Source of the DNA: Methylaequor sp045563055
Lineage (GTDB): Bacteria > Pseudomonadota > Alphaproteobacteria > Methylaequorales > Methylaequoraceae
DNA length: 64,000 bases
Direction: 5' to 3'
Assembly: GCA_045563055.1 (NCBI GenBank)
Contig: JBJKUR010000008.1
Location: 62,001 to 126,000, forward strand
Positions 45,629-54,295 of this stretch are shown here, piece by piece. The notes beneath the pieces are model-generated. The model saw only the letters and a program-made list of their open reading frames with translations. It was not told the DNA's origin and made no database searches. The position numbers and the translations under genes are program-made. Position 1 is the first letter of the stretch. Every line of letters starts with the position of its first letter.

Positions 45629-46606
45629 TTAAGTAATCTCTCTTGAGAGTTCATTCGCACTTAAGAATGCACCTTCCACTCTGCTATTAACTAACCAATC
45701 ACCGCAAACTGCAATTTTATTTTCATGATCAATAAAATAATTTTCTTTTGGAGAACATTCGGCTTCGACATACCTCCATTGATGAATTTTTATCATAGAT
45801 GATTTGAATAAATCATAATTTATTAAGTTACTAGATATATTTAACAAATGTTTTAAAACTTTATCATTTGGAGTATTGATATTTCTAGTAGCGTACTCGT
45901 ATGAAGAGTTAATTAGCAAACAATGATTTTTCATTCTAAACGGTTTTGAATTATTTAGGGCTAACCATGCAATATCTTTGTTTTCAATAAATGCTGCATC
46001 AAAATCTAATTGTAATGATTTATCCATTCCAACCATCAAAGAATAGCACCCTTTCATTTTAATTTTTTTTACATTGGGATAAAAGGAAGTTTTATCTGAA
46101 ATTATATCAAGAGATTGCTCAGCTGGAAGACTTAATATAACCCAATCATACATTCCGTGAGGTTTTTTATTTTGGTCATAAAGTTCCCATTTATCATTTT
46201 TTCGTTTAATTCTTTCAATTTTTGTATCTAAAATCAAATTACAATCTCTAGAGATGTATTTTAAAATGGAATCCATATTTGGAACTCCAACATAAAATTT
46301 ATCAGCATTTTTGATTATTTTAATTTCTCTTAAATGATTTCCTTCAAAATATGCAAGTTTAAAACTCCAAGGTTGAATAATTTCTTGTGTAAACAATTGT
46401 GAGAAAAATTTTTTACATTCAGTTGTTTTAATTTTGAAAAATTGAGCTCCATGATCAAAAATAAAAGGAGATTCTTTTCTGGTTGACATTCTTCCACCTA
46501 CTTCTCGTGATTTTTCAAAGATTTTTACATTGAATTTATCTTTCATTATGCAGGCAAAAGTGATTCCTGCCAAACCAGCACCTATCACTGCTATTTTTTT
46601 ATTCAT
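45629..46606 (-). CDS. FAD-dependent amine oxidase-like oxidoreductase (renalase-like)
   Basis: A 325-aa flavoprotein. The FAD motif VIGAGLAGITFA opens it, followed by EKSREVGGRMSTR, the second conserved motif of the amine oxidase/renalase group, and FDHGAQFFKI. The C-terminal VCGDWLVNSRVEGAFLSA is the flavin-binding end. The substrate is unknown. It lies between the intact tRNA-Leu and the first tRNA remnant, oriented like them. Confidence 0.82.
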   Translation of the reverse strand: MNKKIAVIGAGLAGITFACIMKDKFNVKIFEKSREVGGRMSTRKESPFIFDHGAQFFKIKTTECKKFFSQLFTQEIIQPWSFKLAYFEGNHLREIKIIKNADKFYVGVPNMDSILKYISRDCNLILDTKIERIKRKNDKWELYDQNKKPHGMYDWVILSLPAEQSLDIISDKTSFYPNVKKIKMKGCYSLMVGMDKSLQLDFDAAFIENKDIAWLALNNSKPFRMKNHCLLINSSYEYATRNINTPNDKVLKHLLNISSNLINYDLFKSSMIKIHQWRYVEAECSPKENYFIDHENKIAVCGDWLVNSRVEGAFLSANELSREIT

Positions 46607-46736
46607 TTTCTAATTTATCCTGTAAAAAACCATACCAATCGGAATGTCGGAGTGTACAAATCTCCTCAGTCATCCCATTCATATTATCACATTACATGTC
46701 ACTAAGTTTTTAAAATTTTATAAGATATTCCGTAAA

Positions 46737-46823
46737 TGGTACCCCTAGTCCGACTCGAACGGACATGAACCGAAGTTCAACGGATTTTGAATCCGTCGCG
46801 TCTACCAATTCCGCCATAGGGGC
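46737..46823 (-). tRNA. tRNA-Leu(CAA)
   Basis: An 87-nt class II tRNA on the minus strand, with CCA encoded. The acceptor GCCCCTA pairs with TAGGGGT; the D arm is GGCGGAATTGGTAGACGC-like; the anticodon stem ACGGA/TCCGT holds TTCAAAA, anticodon CAA (reads UUG). The long variable arm TGAAC-TTCG-GTTCA and T arm GTCCG-TTCGAGT-CGGAC are intact. It is upstream of the FAD-oxidoreductase gene and stands in a 310-bp gap that otherwise holds only its probable promoter. Confidence 0.95.
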
Positions 46824-46848
46824 ATGTTGAAGAAATTTTATTAAAATT

Positions 46849-46854
46849 ATTATA
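46849..46854 (-). promoter_or_regulatory. Probable -10 box of the tRNA-Leu gene
   Basis: A perfect minus-strand TATAAT lies 25 bp upstream of the tRNA 5' end. I see no clear -35 hexamer. Confidence 0.4.
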
Positions 46855-46916
46855 ACAAAAAAATAGTATATTTTTCTTTTTACAACAATATTTTTAAATT
46901 TACCTTTGGAAAAACA

Positions 46917-47636
46917 TTAAATATTTGTAATGACATACTCTTTAGCTTTAAAAAAGGAAGTCTGATAATACTGAGAAATTAAATCGTACCCATTTTTATG
47001 AAGTATTTTATAAATAGGTTTATGGAAAATTTCTTTAGTATTCTTAACATGTATCTCTACTGTTATAATCTTAGGTCTAAAATTTTTAAAGCTCACTCCC
47101 TTTAGGACCTCAACCTCATGACCTTCGACATCAATATTCAATAATTCAATATTTTTTGGAATTCCATATTCTTTCACAACATGATTCAGTGTTCTTTTCT
47201 TTATTTTTCTAACAGAAAATTTTTGATTAATTTTTTTTGACCATTTTTCAGCCCAGCTTTTTTCAAGTGTATTCAATCCTGATCCCGATGAAAAAATATA
47301 AGTATTAACAGTTCCTCTATTGGAAGAAATTGCACAATTAATCGACTGATCTTTTGGTCTTAATAATTTGAATAATTTTATGTTGTGCTTATCAATATCA
47401 ATATTGATACCTGTCCAACCCCTCTTATACAAATTATATGTTAAAGAACCGTTTACTGGATGAAGGGCACCTACATCAACGAAAAAACCATTTTTATGTT
47501 TAAAAATTTTATTAATTAGAACATCCTCACCCATAGCTCCGAATGTTTTGAAATACATTAATCTGTACTTCAAATATCGATAAAGGTGGTAAACAAGTAA
47601 ATTTTTAATGTATTTTTTTTTAAAATTTTTTATCAT
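46917..47636 (-). CDS. FkbM-family methyltransferase
   Basis: A 239-aa protein with GAMGEDVLINKIF, a motif I FVDVGALHPVNGS, INIDIDKHN and LLNIDVEGHEVEVLKG, the hallmarks of FkbM methyltransferases, which O-methylate sugars and other small molecules. The basic N-terminus may associate with the membrane. It is divergent from dsbB. The acceptor is unknown; it could modify the surface glycan made elsewhere (inference). Confidence 0.85.
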   Translation of the reverse strand: MIKNFKKKYIKNLLVYHLYRYLKYRLMYFKTFGAMGEDVLINKIFKHKNGFFVDVGALHPVNGSLTYNLYKRGWTGINIDIDKHNIKLFKLLRPKDQSINCAISSNRGTVNTYIFSSGSGLNTLEKSWAEKWSKKINQKFSVRKIKKRTLNHVVKEYGIPKNIELLNIDVEGHEVEVLKGVSFKNFRPKIITVEIHVKNTKEIFHKPIYKILHKNGYDLISQYYQTSFFKAKEYVITNI

Positions 47637-47693
47637 ATATAATCTTAAATTATAATTTAATTATGGCTTACAAAATAGTATATGATTTTTTAA

Positions 47694-48218
47694 ATGTTTA
47701 ATAAATTTTTAAATATTAGAAAAGATAGAAATGAAAAGTTCTACATTAGAAACTACTTTTATTTCATCCTTATAATATCTTTTTTAATTATTATTTCAGC
47801 TTATATAATAGAGATATTTTTCAAACATCCACCATGTAAATTATGCGAGTATCAACGTATTCCATATTTTATATTAATAATTTTGAGCCCTATTGGAATA
47901 TTGAAACCAGAGAGAGTCGCGGTGCTCTATTTATCTATTTTACTTCTTTTTTGTGTTTCATTGATTGCTGGATTTCATTCTCTTGTTGAGAGAAAGTTAA
48001 TTTTATTCGATACAGGATGTACATCAATAAATAATAATTTTGAAAATATTGAAGAGCTAAGAAATTTTTTAGAAAAGGTTCCTATTGTAAAATGTGATGA
48101 GATATTATTTTCAATTCTTGGGTTGTCTTTAGCCAATTTAAACTTGATGATTTCTATTTTTTTAATATTATTAGGAATGTTTATTGTAAGAAAACATGGT
48201 CAAAAAATTCAGAAATAA
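47694..48218 (+). CDS. dsbB: DsbB-family disulfide bond formation protein
   Basis: A 174-aa membrane protein with four helices. The first periplasmic loop has C48-x-x-C51 in PPCKLCEYQR, the quinone-linked redox pair, and a second Cys pair lies near residues 104 and 128. It would reoxidise a periplasmic thiol oxidase with ubiquinone. It overlaps coq7, a ubiquinone biosynthesis gene, by 23 bp, so quinone supply and disulfide formation are cotranscribed. Confidence 0.88.
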   Translation: MFNKFLNIRKDRNEKFYIRNYFYFILIISFLIIISAYIIEIFFKHPPCKLCEYQRIPYFILIILSPIGILKPERVAVLYLSILLLFCVSLIAGFHSLVERKLILFDTGCTSINNNFENIEELRNFLEKVPIVKCDEILFSILGLSLANLNLMISIFLILLGMFIVRKHGQKIQK

Positions 48219-48720
48219 AATAGATGAGATAATTAGAGTGAATCATGCAGGTGAGTTCGGAGCGCAAAGAATTTACTCTGGTCAGATAAAATTTAGTAAA
48301 GATAAAAAACTTAAAGATAAACTAAAAAAAATTGTACAAGAAGAATACGAACATTACGATTATTTTAATAATGCTATGTTAGAAAAAAGAACAAGACCAA
48401 CTCTTATGAGTCCCTTGTGGTATTATGGAGGATATGCTGCAGGTGCTATTACATCTTTAATGGGAGAAAGGTATGTTCTTGCCTGTACCGAAGCTGTTGA
48501 GGAAGTGATAGTAGAGCATTATGAAGAGCAAATACAGTTTCTTAAAAAAAACGGCCTAGAGAAAAAACTAATGAACAAGATAAAAAGGTTTAAAGCTGAT
48601 GAAGATGCTCATAGAAGTTATGCTGAGGATTCAAACTTAAATAAAAAGGGTGTAAAAGCCTTTAAAGATATTACGAAGTCAATTACTAGATTGGCAATAA
48701 AGATATCAAAAAAAATCTAG
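48196..48720 (+). CDS. coq7: Demethoxyubiquinone hydroxylase
   Basis: A 174-aa ferritin-like di-iron protein. IIRVNHAGEFGAQRIY and EEYEHYDYF supply the first iron-ligand Glu/His pairs, and AVEEVIVEHYEEQ and ADEDAHR the second. It hydroxylates the ring at C6 in the late steps of ubiquinone synthesis. Coq7, as opposed to UbiF, is the usual form in Alphaproteobacteria. It converges with the HNH gene, 8 bp away. Confidence 0.93.
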   Translation: MVKKFRNKIDEIIRVNHAGEFGAQRIYSGQIKFSKDKKLKDKLKKIVQEEYEHYDYFNNAMLEKRTRPTLMSPLWYYGGYAAGAITSLMGERYVLACTEAVEEVIVEHYEEQIQFLKKNGLEKKLMNKIKRFKADEDAHRSYAEDSNLNKKGVKAFKDITKSITRLAIKISKKI

Positions 48721-48728
48721 ATTAGAGA

Positions 48729-49289
48729 TTAAGGTTCTAACTCTGAATCCCAATATAAAAAATCATTCCAGCTTTTATGAAGAAAATTTGGAGGAAACAT
48801 CCTTCCAATTTCTTTTAACTGAAAATTATTAGGTATGCTAGGAAGAACTTTCAAATTGATACCAATTTTTTTTAATGATTTACTTCCTTTCATTGTGTTA
48901 CATTTTCTACAAGATGTAACTACGTTCTCCCAAATTGTTTTTCCACCACGAGCTTTCGGAATAACGTGATCAAAGGTTAAATCCTCAACTTTGAAGTTTT
49001 CATGACAATATTGACACGTAAATCTGTCTCTTAAAAAAACATTAAATCTCGTAAAGGCGGCTTTCTCTGGAAGAGGAATATAATCTTTCAATGAGACAAC
49101 ACTTGGAAGTTTAAATTCTGTAGATGGAGACCTGACGACTTGGTTGTATTCAGATACAACGTTGACTCTTTGTAAAAAAACAGCTTTTAATGCGTCTTTC
49201 CACGACCAAGTTGAAAGAGGGAAATAACTCAGAGGTTGATAATCAGCGTTTAGAACTAAAGCTGGACAGTTATTTGGAGATAAAGACAT
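48729..49289 (-). CDS. HNH endonuclease-family protein
   Basis: A 186-aa protein with an N-terminal domain (VLNADYQPLSYFPLSTWSWKDALKAV) and an HNH motif: CQYCHENF, DHVIPKARGG and CRKCNTMKG, with two Cys pairs for zinc. This is a chromosomal HNH family common in Alphaproteobacteria and Cyanobacteria, without a known target; there are no phage or restriction genes nearby, so mobility is not implied. Confidence 0.88.
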   Translation of the reverse strand: MSLSPNNCPALVLNADYQPLSYFPLSTWSWKDALKAVFLQRVNVVSEYNQVVRSPSTEFKLPSVVSLKDYIPLPEKAAFTRFNVFLRDRFTCQYCHENFKVEDLTFDHVIPKARGGKTIWENVVTSCRKCNTMKGSKSLKKIGINLKVLPSIPNNFQLKEIGRMFPPNFLHKSWNDFLYWDSELEP

Positions 49290-49319
49290 ATATAATTATA
49301 TACTATCTATTAATTTAAT

Positions 49320-49988
49320 TTAAATCTTAAATTTATTCTTAATTAAATTTAATCCAAAATCCAGGCCAATATTATCGATTCCATGTCCAAGACCGTTTTG
49401 AATATGGTATGTAACATCGAAACCAAGAGATTTTAACTTTTCGGTGGATTTAAGAGAATAATTTGAATCAATAAGTTCATCTTCTTTTCCATGATAGATG
49501 CCAACTGGAAAAGTTGAATTAATATTTTTATTAAATAATTTATCATCAAATAAAAGACCTGAGTATGCTAATAGACCAGCAATGTTTTTAGATAGCTTTG
49601 GAAGATGATATAACGACATCATTGCTCCTTGAGAAAATCCAAAAAAAACTATTTGGTTGTTTTCTAAGGAAAATTTTTTTTTAAATTCATCTAGATAATC
49701 CATAAGATAAGTGCCTGCTTTTTTTAATCCCTCCCCAATTTTATCATACGAGGATAAATCAAACCACATGAAAGATTCGACCTCTTCAACACCAGGGTTA
49801 CCGTCAAATTTACACTTGAAAGGGGCATTTGGTGCGGCAAATAATGTATTTTTTAAATCTTTCTGCCAAAGTTGACCGATATTTAGAAGATCATTGCCAT
49901 TTGCTCCATAACCATGGAGAAAAATAACTGCACTTTCAATTTTGCGACCTTCTTCTGGCTTAATATACTGCCAATTGGTTAGTGTCAA
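49320..49988 (-). CDS. Carboxylesterase/phospholipase-type alpha/beta hydrolase
   Basis: A 222-aa serine hydrolase of the carboxylesterase family. GYGANGNDL near residue 30, the nucleophile in GFSQGAM near 117, the Asp in KEDELI near 168 and the His in GLGHGID near 203 form the catalytic triad. It starts at a TTG (49988); I see no ATG nearby that keeps the family's start. It lies 30 bp upstream of the HNH gene on the same strand. Confidence 0.85.
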   Translation of the reverse strand: MTLTNWQYIKPEEGRKIESAVIFLHGYGANGNDLLNIGQLWQKDLKNTLFAAPNAPFKCKFDGNPGVEEVESFMWFDLSSYDKIGEGLKKAGTYLMDYLDEFKKKFSLENNQIVFFGFSQGAMMSLYHLPKLSKNIAGLLAYSGLLFDDKLFNKNINSTFPVGIYHGKEDELIDSNYSLKSTEKLKSLGFDVTYHIQNGLGHGIDNIGLDFGLNLIKNKFKI

Positions 49989-50088
49989 ATTAGCCTCACA
50001 ATGTTTTTATAATTGAGTAAATATTATGTTTTTTTGGTTTGTCCAAATAAATTATTAAAATTAATTTTTATTCAATTAATTTAAAACT

Positions 50089-50945
50089 TCAAATTTTTTT
50101 TTTATTAAAGAGAGAATCAATTTCTATTTTGAATGATTTTGGAATAGAGTCTTCCATTTTTAGTATTAAAAAATCTATTATTGGAATTATACAATTGGCT
50201 TTCAAAAGTTTATTAGTTAATATCTCATGAATGTTGCAGATATCAAAAGAAATGAAATTATCAACCTCTCCGTCTTGATTTTCAAACTTCATATCAGTTG
50301 TCTTTTCAAGCTGATAAATGAAAATTATTGCTGAATTAAATTTTTTATCTTCATTATGCATATAATGGACAGTCTTACTTTTTTTTGCTTGGCACATAAA
50401 TTTTTTTGCTAAACCAGCTTCTTCAAATGCTTCTTTATATAAGTTTTCGATAATTGAAATTTTAGAAGGTTGTCCTCCTGCAACAAGGTTGTCATAAAGT
50501 CCAGGAAAATTTCTAACCTTTTTTGAACGTACTGCAAGATGAATTACTGTAGAATTTTTATATTTGCTCCATACGTTGCAATGAATACCATATGCTGGTA
50601 GACCAAATAGTGATAGTAAATCTCTTTCAATCTCATACACTTTTTCTTTGCAAAATAATTGTTTGTGATCAAATTCAAGCTTTGGTTTAAGTGATTGATG
50701 ATCAAATACTGGACAGATTTCTTTTGTTAAATTTGTCGGTTTAATTAGACTTGATAAATTTACTAAATCTTCAATTCTTATTAAAGTTTTCTTACAGTTA
50801 GATTTATAATGATCCTGAAGATTTGTTCTGTGTATCCATCCTACAGCTTTTTTTTTAAAGTAAATTGGGAAATAATCGGAGAGATCGTATGAATTTATTT
50901 GTCTTAAAAGGTCAATTGCTAAATTTAAAGTTTTTTTTTAAGCAT
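50089..50945 (-). pseudogene. DUF4743-Nudix hydrolase with a start-proximal frameshift at an A9 run
   Basis: The Nudix part is intact (GGQPSK...ENLYKEAFEEAGL). In frame upstream of the GTG at 50640 an open frame runs 100 more codons (FPIYFKKKAVGWIHRTNL), a DUF4743-type N-terminal domain, yet it has no ATG, GTG or TTG. An ATG at 50943-50945, overlapping the ecm stop, reads MLKKK then enters an A9 run (50931-50939) and stops. With one more A it would flow into the open frame as MLKKKTLNLAIDLL. So the gene probably starts at 50945 with a one-base difference in the run: error, slippage or decay. If not, only the 183-aa form exists. Confidence 0.7.
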
Positions 50946-52920
50946 ATTCTTCTTTAATAATAGAGGTAATTTGTTGCATTATTTGTTCAATTCTAAAATC
51001 TTTTGGTGTAAAAACCTTCTTTACACCAAAAGATTTTAACTTCTTTTCATCTGTTGGCGGTATAATTCCACCAACCACAACAGGGATTTTAGAGTAATGA
51101 TTTTTTTTCAAAAGATTCATTATGATTTTTACAAGATGTACGTGAGAACCTGAGAGTATAGATAAACCAATTATATGCACGCCCTCTTCAATTGCAGCCA
51201 CAACTAGTTGCTCTGGGGTAGATCTAATTCCGTCATAAACTACTTCAAGACCAATGTCTCTTGCTCTAACAGCAATTTGCTCGGCTCCATTTGAGTGTCC
51301 ATCTAGTCCAGGTTTTCCAACAAGCATTTTAGGTCGTCTTTTTAATTTTGCTGTAATCTGTTCAATCTCATTTTGAATATTTGAGATTTCTTTATTATTT
51401 GTCTTATTTTTTAAAATATTTGAGGAAACAATTCCTGTAGGTGCTCTGTATTCTCCAAATACATCTCTCATAACGTTTGACCACTCTCCTGTCGTAACTC
51501 CTTCGTGTGCACATTTTACAGAAATTTCCATAATATTTTTACCTGCTGATGCATCATGCCTTAGTTCCTTTAAACATGATTGAATTTTTTTATTATTTCT
51601 TCTAGCTTTCCATCTTAGCACATTATCGATTTGCTTTTTTTCAGCTTTATCATCTACCTTCATAAAACCGCCGTCTTTTTCATTAACTAATGGTGAATGC
51701 TCTCCCTCTTCAAAACAATTAACGCCGACAACCATTTGATCTCCATTCTCAATATTTTTTTGTCTATTAGTTTGAGATTCAACTAATCTACTTTTTAAAT
51801 AACCGTTTTCAATTGCTGAAATCAAACCTCCAATCTTATCAATTTTTTTAAGTTCACTATTAGCTGATTTTTTCAAATATCTGATCTTATCTTTCAAAAC
51901 TCTAGATCCTTGAAAAATGTCAGAAAATTCTAATAAGTCTGTTTCATAAGCCATAATTTGTTGAAGGCGAAGACTCCACTGTTGATCCCATGGTCTTGGA
52001 AGACCAAGAGCTTCGTTCCAGGCAGGAAGTTGTACTGCTCGAGCTCTTGAATTTTTGGCAATTATGACTGGTAGCATTTGGATTAAGATTCTATAAACAT
52101 TGTTTTCAGGTTGTAGCTCCGTCAAACCAAGCGAGTTTACTTGCATCCCATACCTAAAGCGGCGAAATTTTGGATCTTTAATCTTAAACCTTTTTATACA
52201 AATTTCCTCCCATAGCTCTGTAAAAGAGGCCATTTTTGCAGTTTCTGTAACGAAACGCATACCAGAGTTAACAAAAAAACTGATTCTTCCCACTATTTTT
52301 TCAAATAAAGATTCTTCAATTTTTTCTGAGTTATAAAGATATTCTAGTACGCCGATAGCTGTGGCAAGTGCAAACGATAGTTCTTGTTCGGGTGTAGCTC
52401 CTGCTTCTTGAAGATGATAAGAACAAATATTGATAGGGTTCCATTTTGGTATTTCATTCGTAGTATATTTTATTACGTCTGTAGTAAGTTTTAGACTGGG
52501 TTCGGGTGGAAAAATGTAAGTGCCTCTAGATAAGTATTCTTTTGTAATATCATTTTGGGTGGTTCCTGATAAAAGGCTTTTCTTAACTCCTTGTTTTTCA
52601 GCTGTAGCAACATAAAGAGCCAATAACCAGGGTGCAGGAGCGTTGATAGTCATTGAAGTATTCATTTTGTCTAGTGGTATGTTTCTAAACAATGTCTCCA
52701 TATTACCTATATGACTTATTGGAACACCAACCTTTCCAACTTCACCTTTAGAAAGAATGTGATCTGAGTCATATCCGGTTTGGGTTGGCAAATCAAAAGC
52801 TACAGATAACCCTGTCTGACCTTTCTTTAAATTTTCTCTATACAAATTATTAGAAGCCTCAGCTGAGGAATGCCCAGCATAAGTTCTAATCATCCATGGT
52901 TTATCTTTTTCTTTGTTCAT
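50938..52920 (-). CDS. ecm: Ethylmalonyl-CoA mutase
   Basis: A 660-aa coenzyme B12-dependent mutase. PWMIRTYAGHSS near the start, the catalytic domain (SVAFDLPTQTGYDSDH, SMTINAPAPWLLALYVA) and a C-terminal cobalamin domain with D540-x-H542-x-x-G545 in GLDGHSNG are clear. The fused single-chain form of this size, next to ccr and mcd, marks it as Ecm rather than methylmalonyl-CoA mutase. It converts ethylmalonyl-CoA to methylsuccinyl-CoA. It is divergent from ccr with about 100 bp between, and it overlaps the probable Nudix start. Confidence 0.9.
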   Translation of the reverse strand: MNKEKDKPWMIRTYAGHSSAEASNNLYRENLKKGQTGLSVAFDLPTQTGYDSDHILSKGEVGKVGVPISHIGNMETLFRNIPLDKMNTSMTINAPAPWLLALYVATAEKQGVKKSLLSGTTQNDITKEYLSRGTYIFPPEPSLKLTTDVIKYTTNEIPKWNPINICSYHLQEAGATPEQELSFALATAIGVLEYLYNSEKIEESLFEKIVGRISFFVNSGMRFVTETAKMASFTELWEEICIKRFKIKDPKFRRFRYGMQVNSLGLTELQPENNVYRILIQMLPVIIAKNSRARAVQLPAWNEALGLPRPWDQQWSLRLQQIMAYETDLLEFSDIFQGSRVLKDKIRYLKKSANSELKKIDKIGGLISAIENGYLKSRLVESQTNRQKNIENGDQMVVGVNCFEEGEHSPLVNEKDGGFMKVDDKAEKKQIDNVLRWKARRNNKKIQSCLKELRHDASAGKNIMEISVKCAHEGVTTGEWSNVMRDVFGEYRAPTGIVSSNILKNKTNNKEISNIQNEIEQITAKLKRRPKMLVGKPGLDGHSNGAEQIAVRARDIGLEVVYDGIRSTPEQLVVAAIEEGVHIIGLSILSGSHVHLVKIIMNLLKKNHYSKIPVVVGGIIPPTDEKKLKSFGVKKVFTPKDFRIEQIMQQITSIIKEEYA

Positions 52921-52976
52921 TTAAGGTCATAAATAATATTATTTTTTATAGCTAACAAGAAAATTCTGTGTATTTA

Positions 52977-52982
52977 TATAAT
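52977..52982 (+). promoter_or_regulatory. Possible -10 box for ccr
   Basis: A TATAAT lies about 40 bp before the ccr GTG in the ecm-ccr divergent gap. I see no good -35, and the region is AT-rich, so it is a weak call. An AGGAAG ribosome-binding site precedes the GTG. Confidence 0.3.
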
Positions 52983-53022
52983 TTTCGTGATATATATCTT
53001 TTAAATTATCATAGGAAGAGTC

Positions 53023-54252
53023 GTGACTGCAAAGAAAATTTACGAGATTGGTGAGATTCCTAATTTAGGTGATATTCCTGAGGAAATGTATGCTTGGGTT
53101 ATCAGGGAAGATAGACTTGGAGTGCCTGAAAAGGCAATGCAGATAGAAAAAATGCCTATCCAAATGCCAGGAAAAGACGAAGTTTTAGTTATGGTTATGG
53201 CTGTGGGCATTAATTACAATAATGTCTGGGCTTCTCAGGGAATACCAATATCTGTAATTGGAAAAGATACTGGTTACCATATTGGAGGGTCAGATGCATC
53301 AGGAATAGTTTGGGCTGTTGGAGAAAATGTTAAAAGATGGAAAGTAGGTGACGAAGTTATAATTCATTGTAATCGTGATGACGGAGATGATGAGGAATGT
53401 AATGGTGGAGAACCCATGTACTCTAAATCACAAAAAATCTGGGGATATGAGACAAATGACGGTTCTTTCGCACAATTCACCACTGTTCAATCAAGGCAAC
53501 TATTACAAAAACCAAAACACTTATCTTGGGAAGAAAGTGGTTGTTACACCTTAACATTAGCTACAGCGTTTAGAATGCTGTTTGGTCACCCACCTCACTC
53601 GTTAAAAACCGGCATGAATGTGCTTGTTTGGGGTGCTTCTGGTGGAATTGGAAGTATGGCTGTGCAAATTTGCAAGGCAGTTGGTGCTAATGCAATAGGA
53701 GTAATTTCAGATGATGATAAGATTCCATTTGTTGAAAAACTTGGTGCAAAAGGAGTTTTAAATAGAAAAAAATATGATTGTTTTGGACAGTTACCTGATG
53801 TTAAAAGTCAGAAAGAGTATTCTGAGTTCATAAAAAAATGTAGAGTATTGGGTAAAGATATTTGGGAAATTACTGGTAAAAAAGACGTTGATATTGTTTT
53901 TGAACATCCAGGTGAATCAACATTTCCAGTATCCTGCTATTTGGTGAAAACAGGAGGTATGGTCGTTATTTGTGCAGGAACATCTGGCTATAATCTAACA
54001 ATGGATGCTCGGTATGTGTGGATGAGACAGAAAAGAATTCAGGGTAGTCATTTTGCAAACCTCTATCAAGCAAACCAAGCGAACGAGATGATGATCAATA
54101 GACTCATTGATCCTTTAATGTCAGAATGCTTTTCTTGGGATAATATTCCTGCAGCGCACATGAAAATGATGGATAATAAACATCTACCTGGAAATATGGC
54201 GGCACTAGTCCAGGCAAAAAATACTGGAATGAAAAGCCTTAATGAATTATAA
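53023..54252 (+). CDS. ccr: Crotonyl-CoA carboxylase/reductase
   Basis: A 409-aa zinc-free medium-chain dehydrogenase/reductase that reduces and carboxylates crotonyl-CoA to ethylmalonyl-CoA with NADPH and CO2. The N-terminal YAWVIREDRLGVP, VGINYNNVWA, GGSDASGIVW, the nucleotide-binding VWGASGGIGSMA and the C-terminal FPVSCYLVKTGG are those of Ccr. It starts at a GTG after an AGGAAG ribosome-binding site. It opens the ccr-mcd unit, the defining enzyme of the ethylmalonyl-CoA pathway, which regenerates glyoxylate from acetyl-CoA without isocitrate lyase. Confidence 0.93.
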   Translation: MTAKKIYEIGEIPNLGDIPEEMYAWVIREDRLGVPEKAMQIEKMPIQMPGKDEVLVMVMAVGINYNNVWASQGIPISVIGKDTGYHIGGSDASGIVWAVGENVKRWKVGDEVIIHCNRDDGDDEECNGGEPMYSKSQKIWGYETNDGSFAQFTTVQSRQLLQKPKHLSWEESGCYTLTLATAFRMLFGHPPHSLKTGMNVLVWGASGGIGSMAVQICKAVGANAIGVISDDDKIPFVEKLGAKGVLNRKKYDCFGQLPDVKSQKEYSEFIKKCRVLGKDIWEITGKKDVDIVFEHPGESTFPVSCYLVKTGGMVVICAGTSGYNLTMDARYVWMRQKRIQGSHFANLYQANQANEMMINRLIDPLMSECFSWDNIPAAHMKMMDNKHLPGNMAALVQAKNTGMKSLNEL

Positions 54253-54295
54253 ATAAACTTGAATTAATAATTTTTGATATTAAATTAACAACACA

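Noticed and set aside
48729..49289. HNH gene as a sign of a mobile element or restriction system
   Set aside because: It is a common chromosomal family with ordinary core neighbours and no methylase or recombinase nearby.
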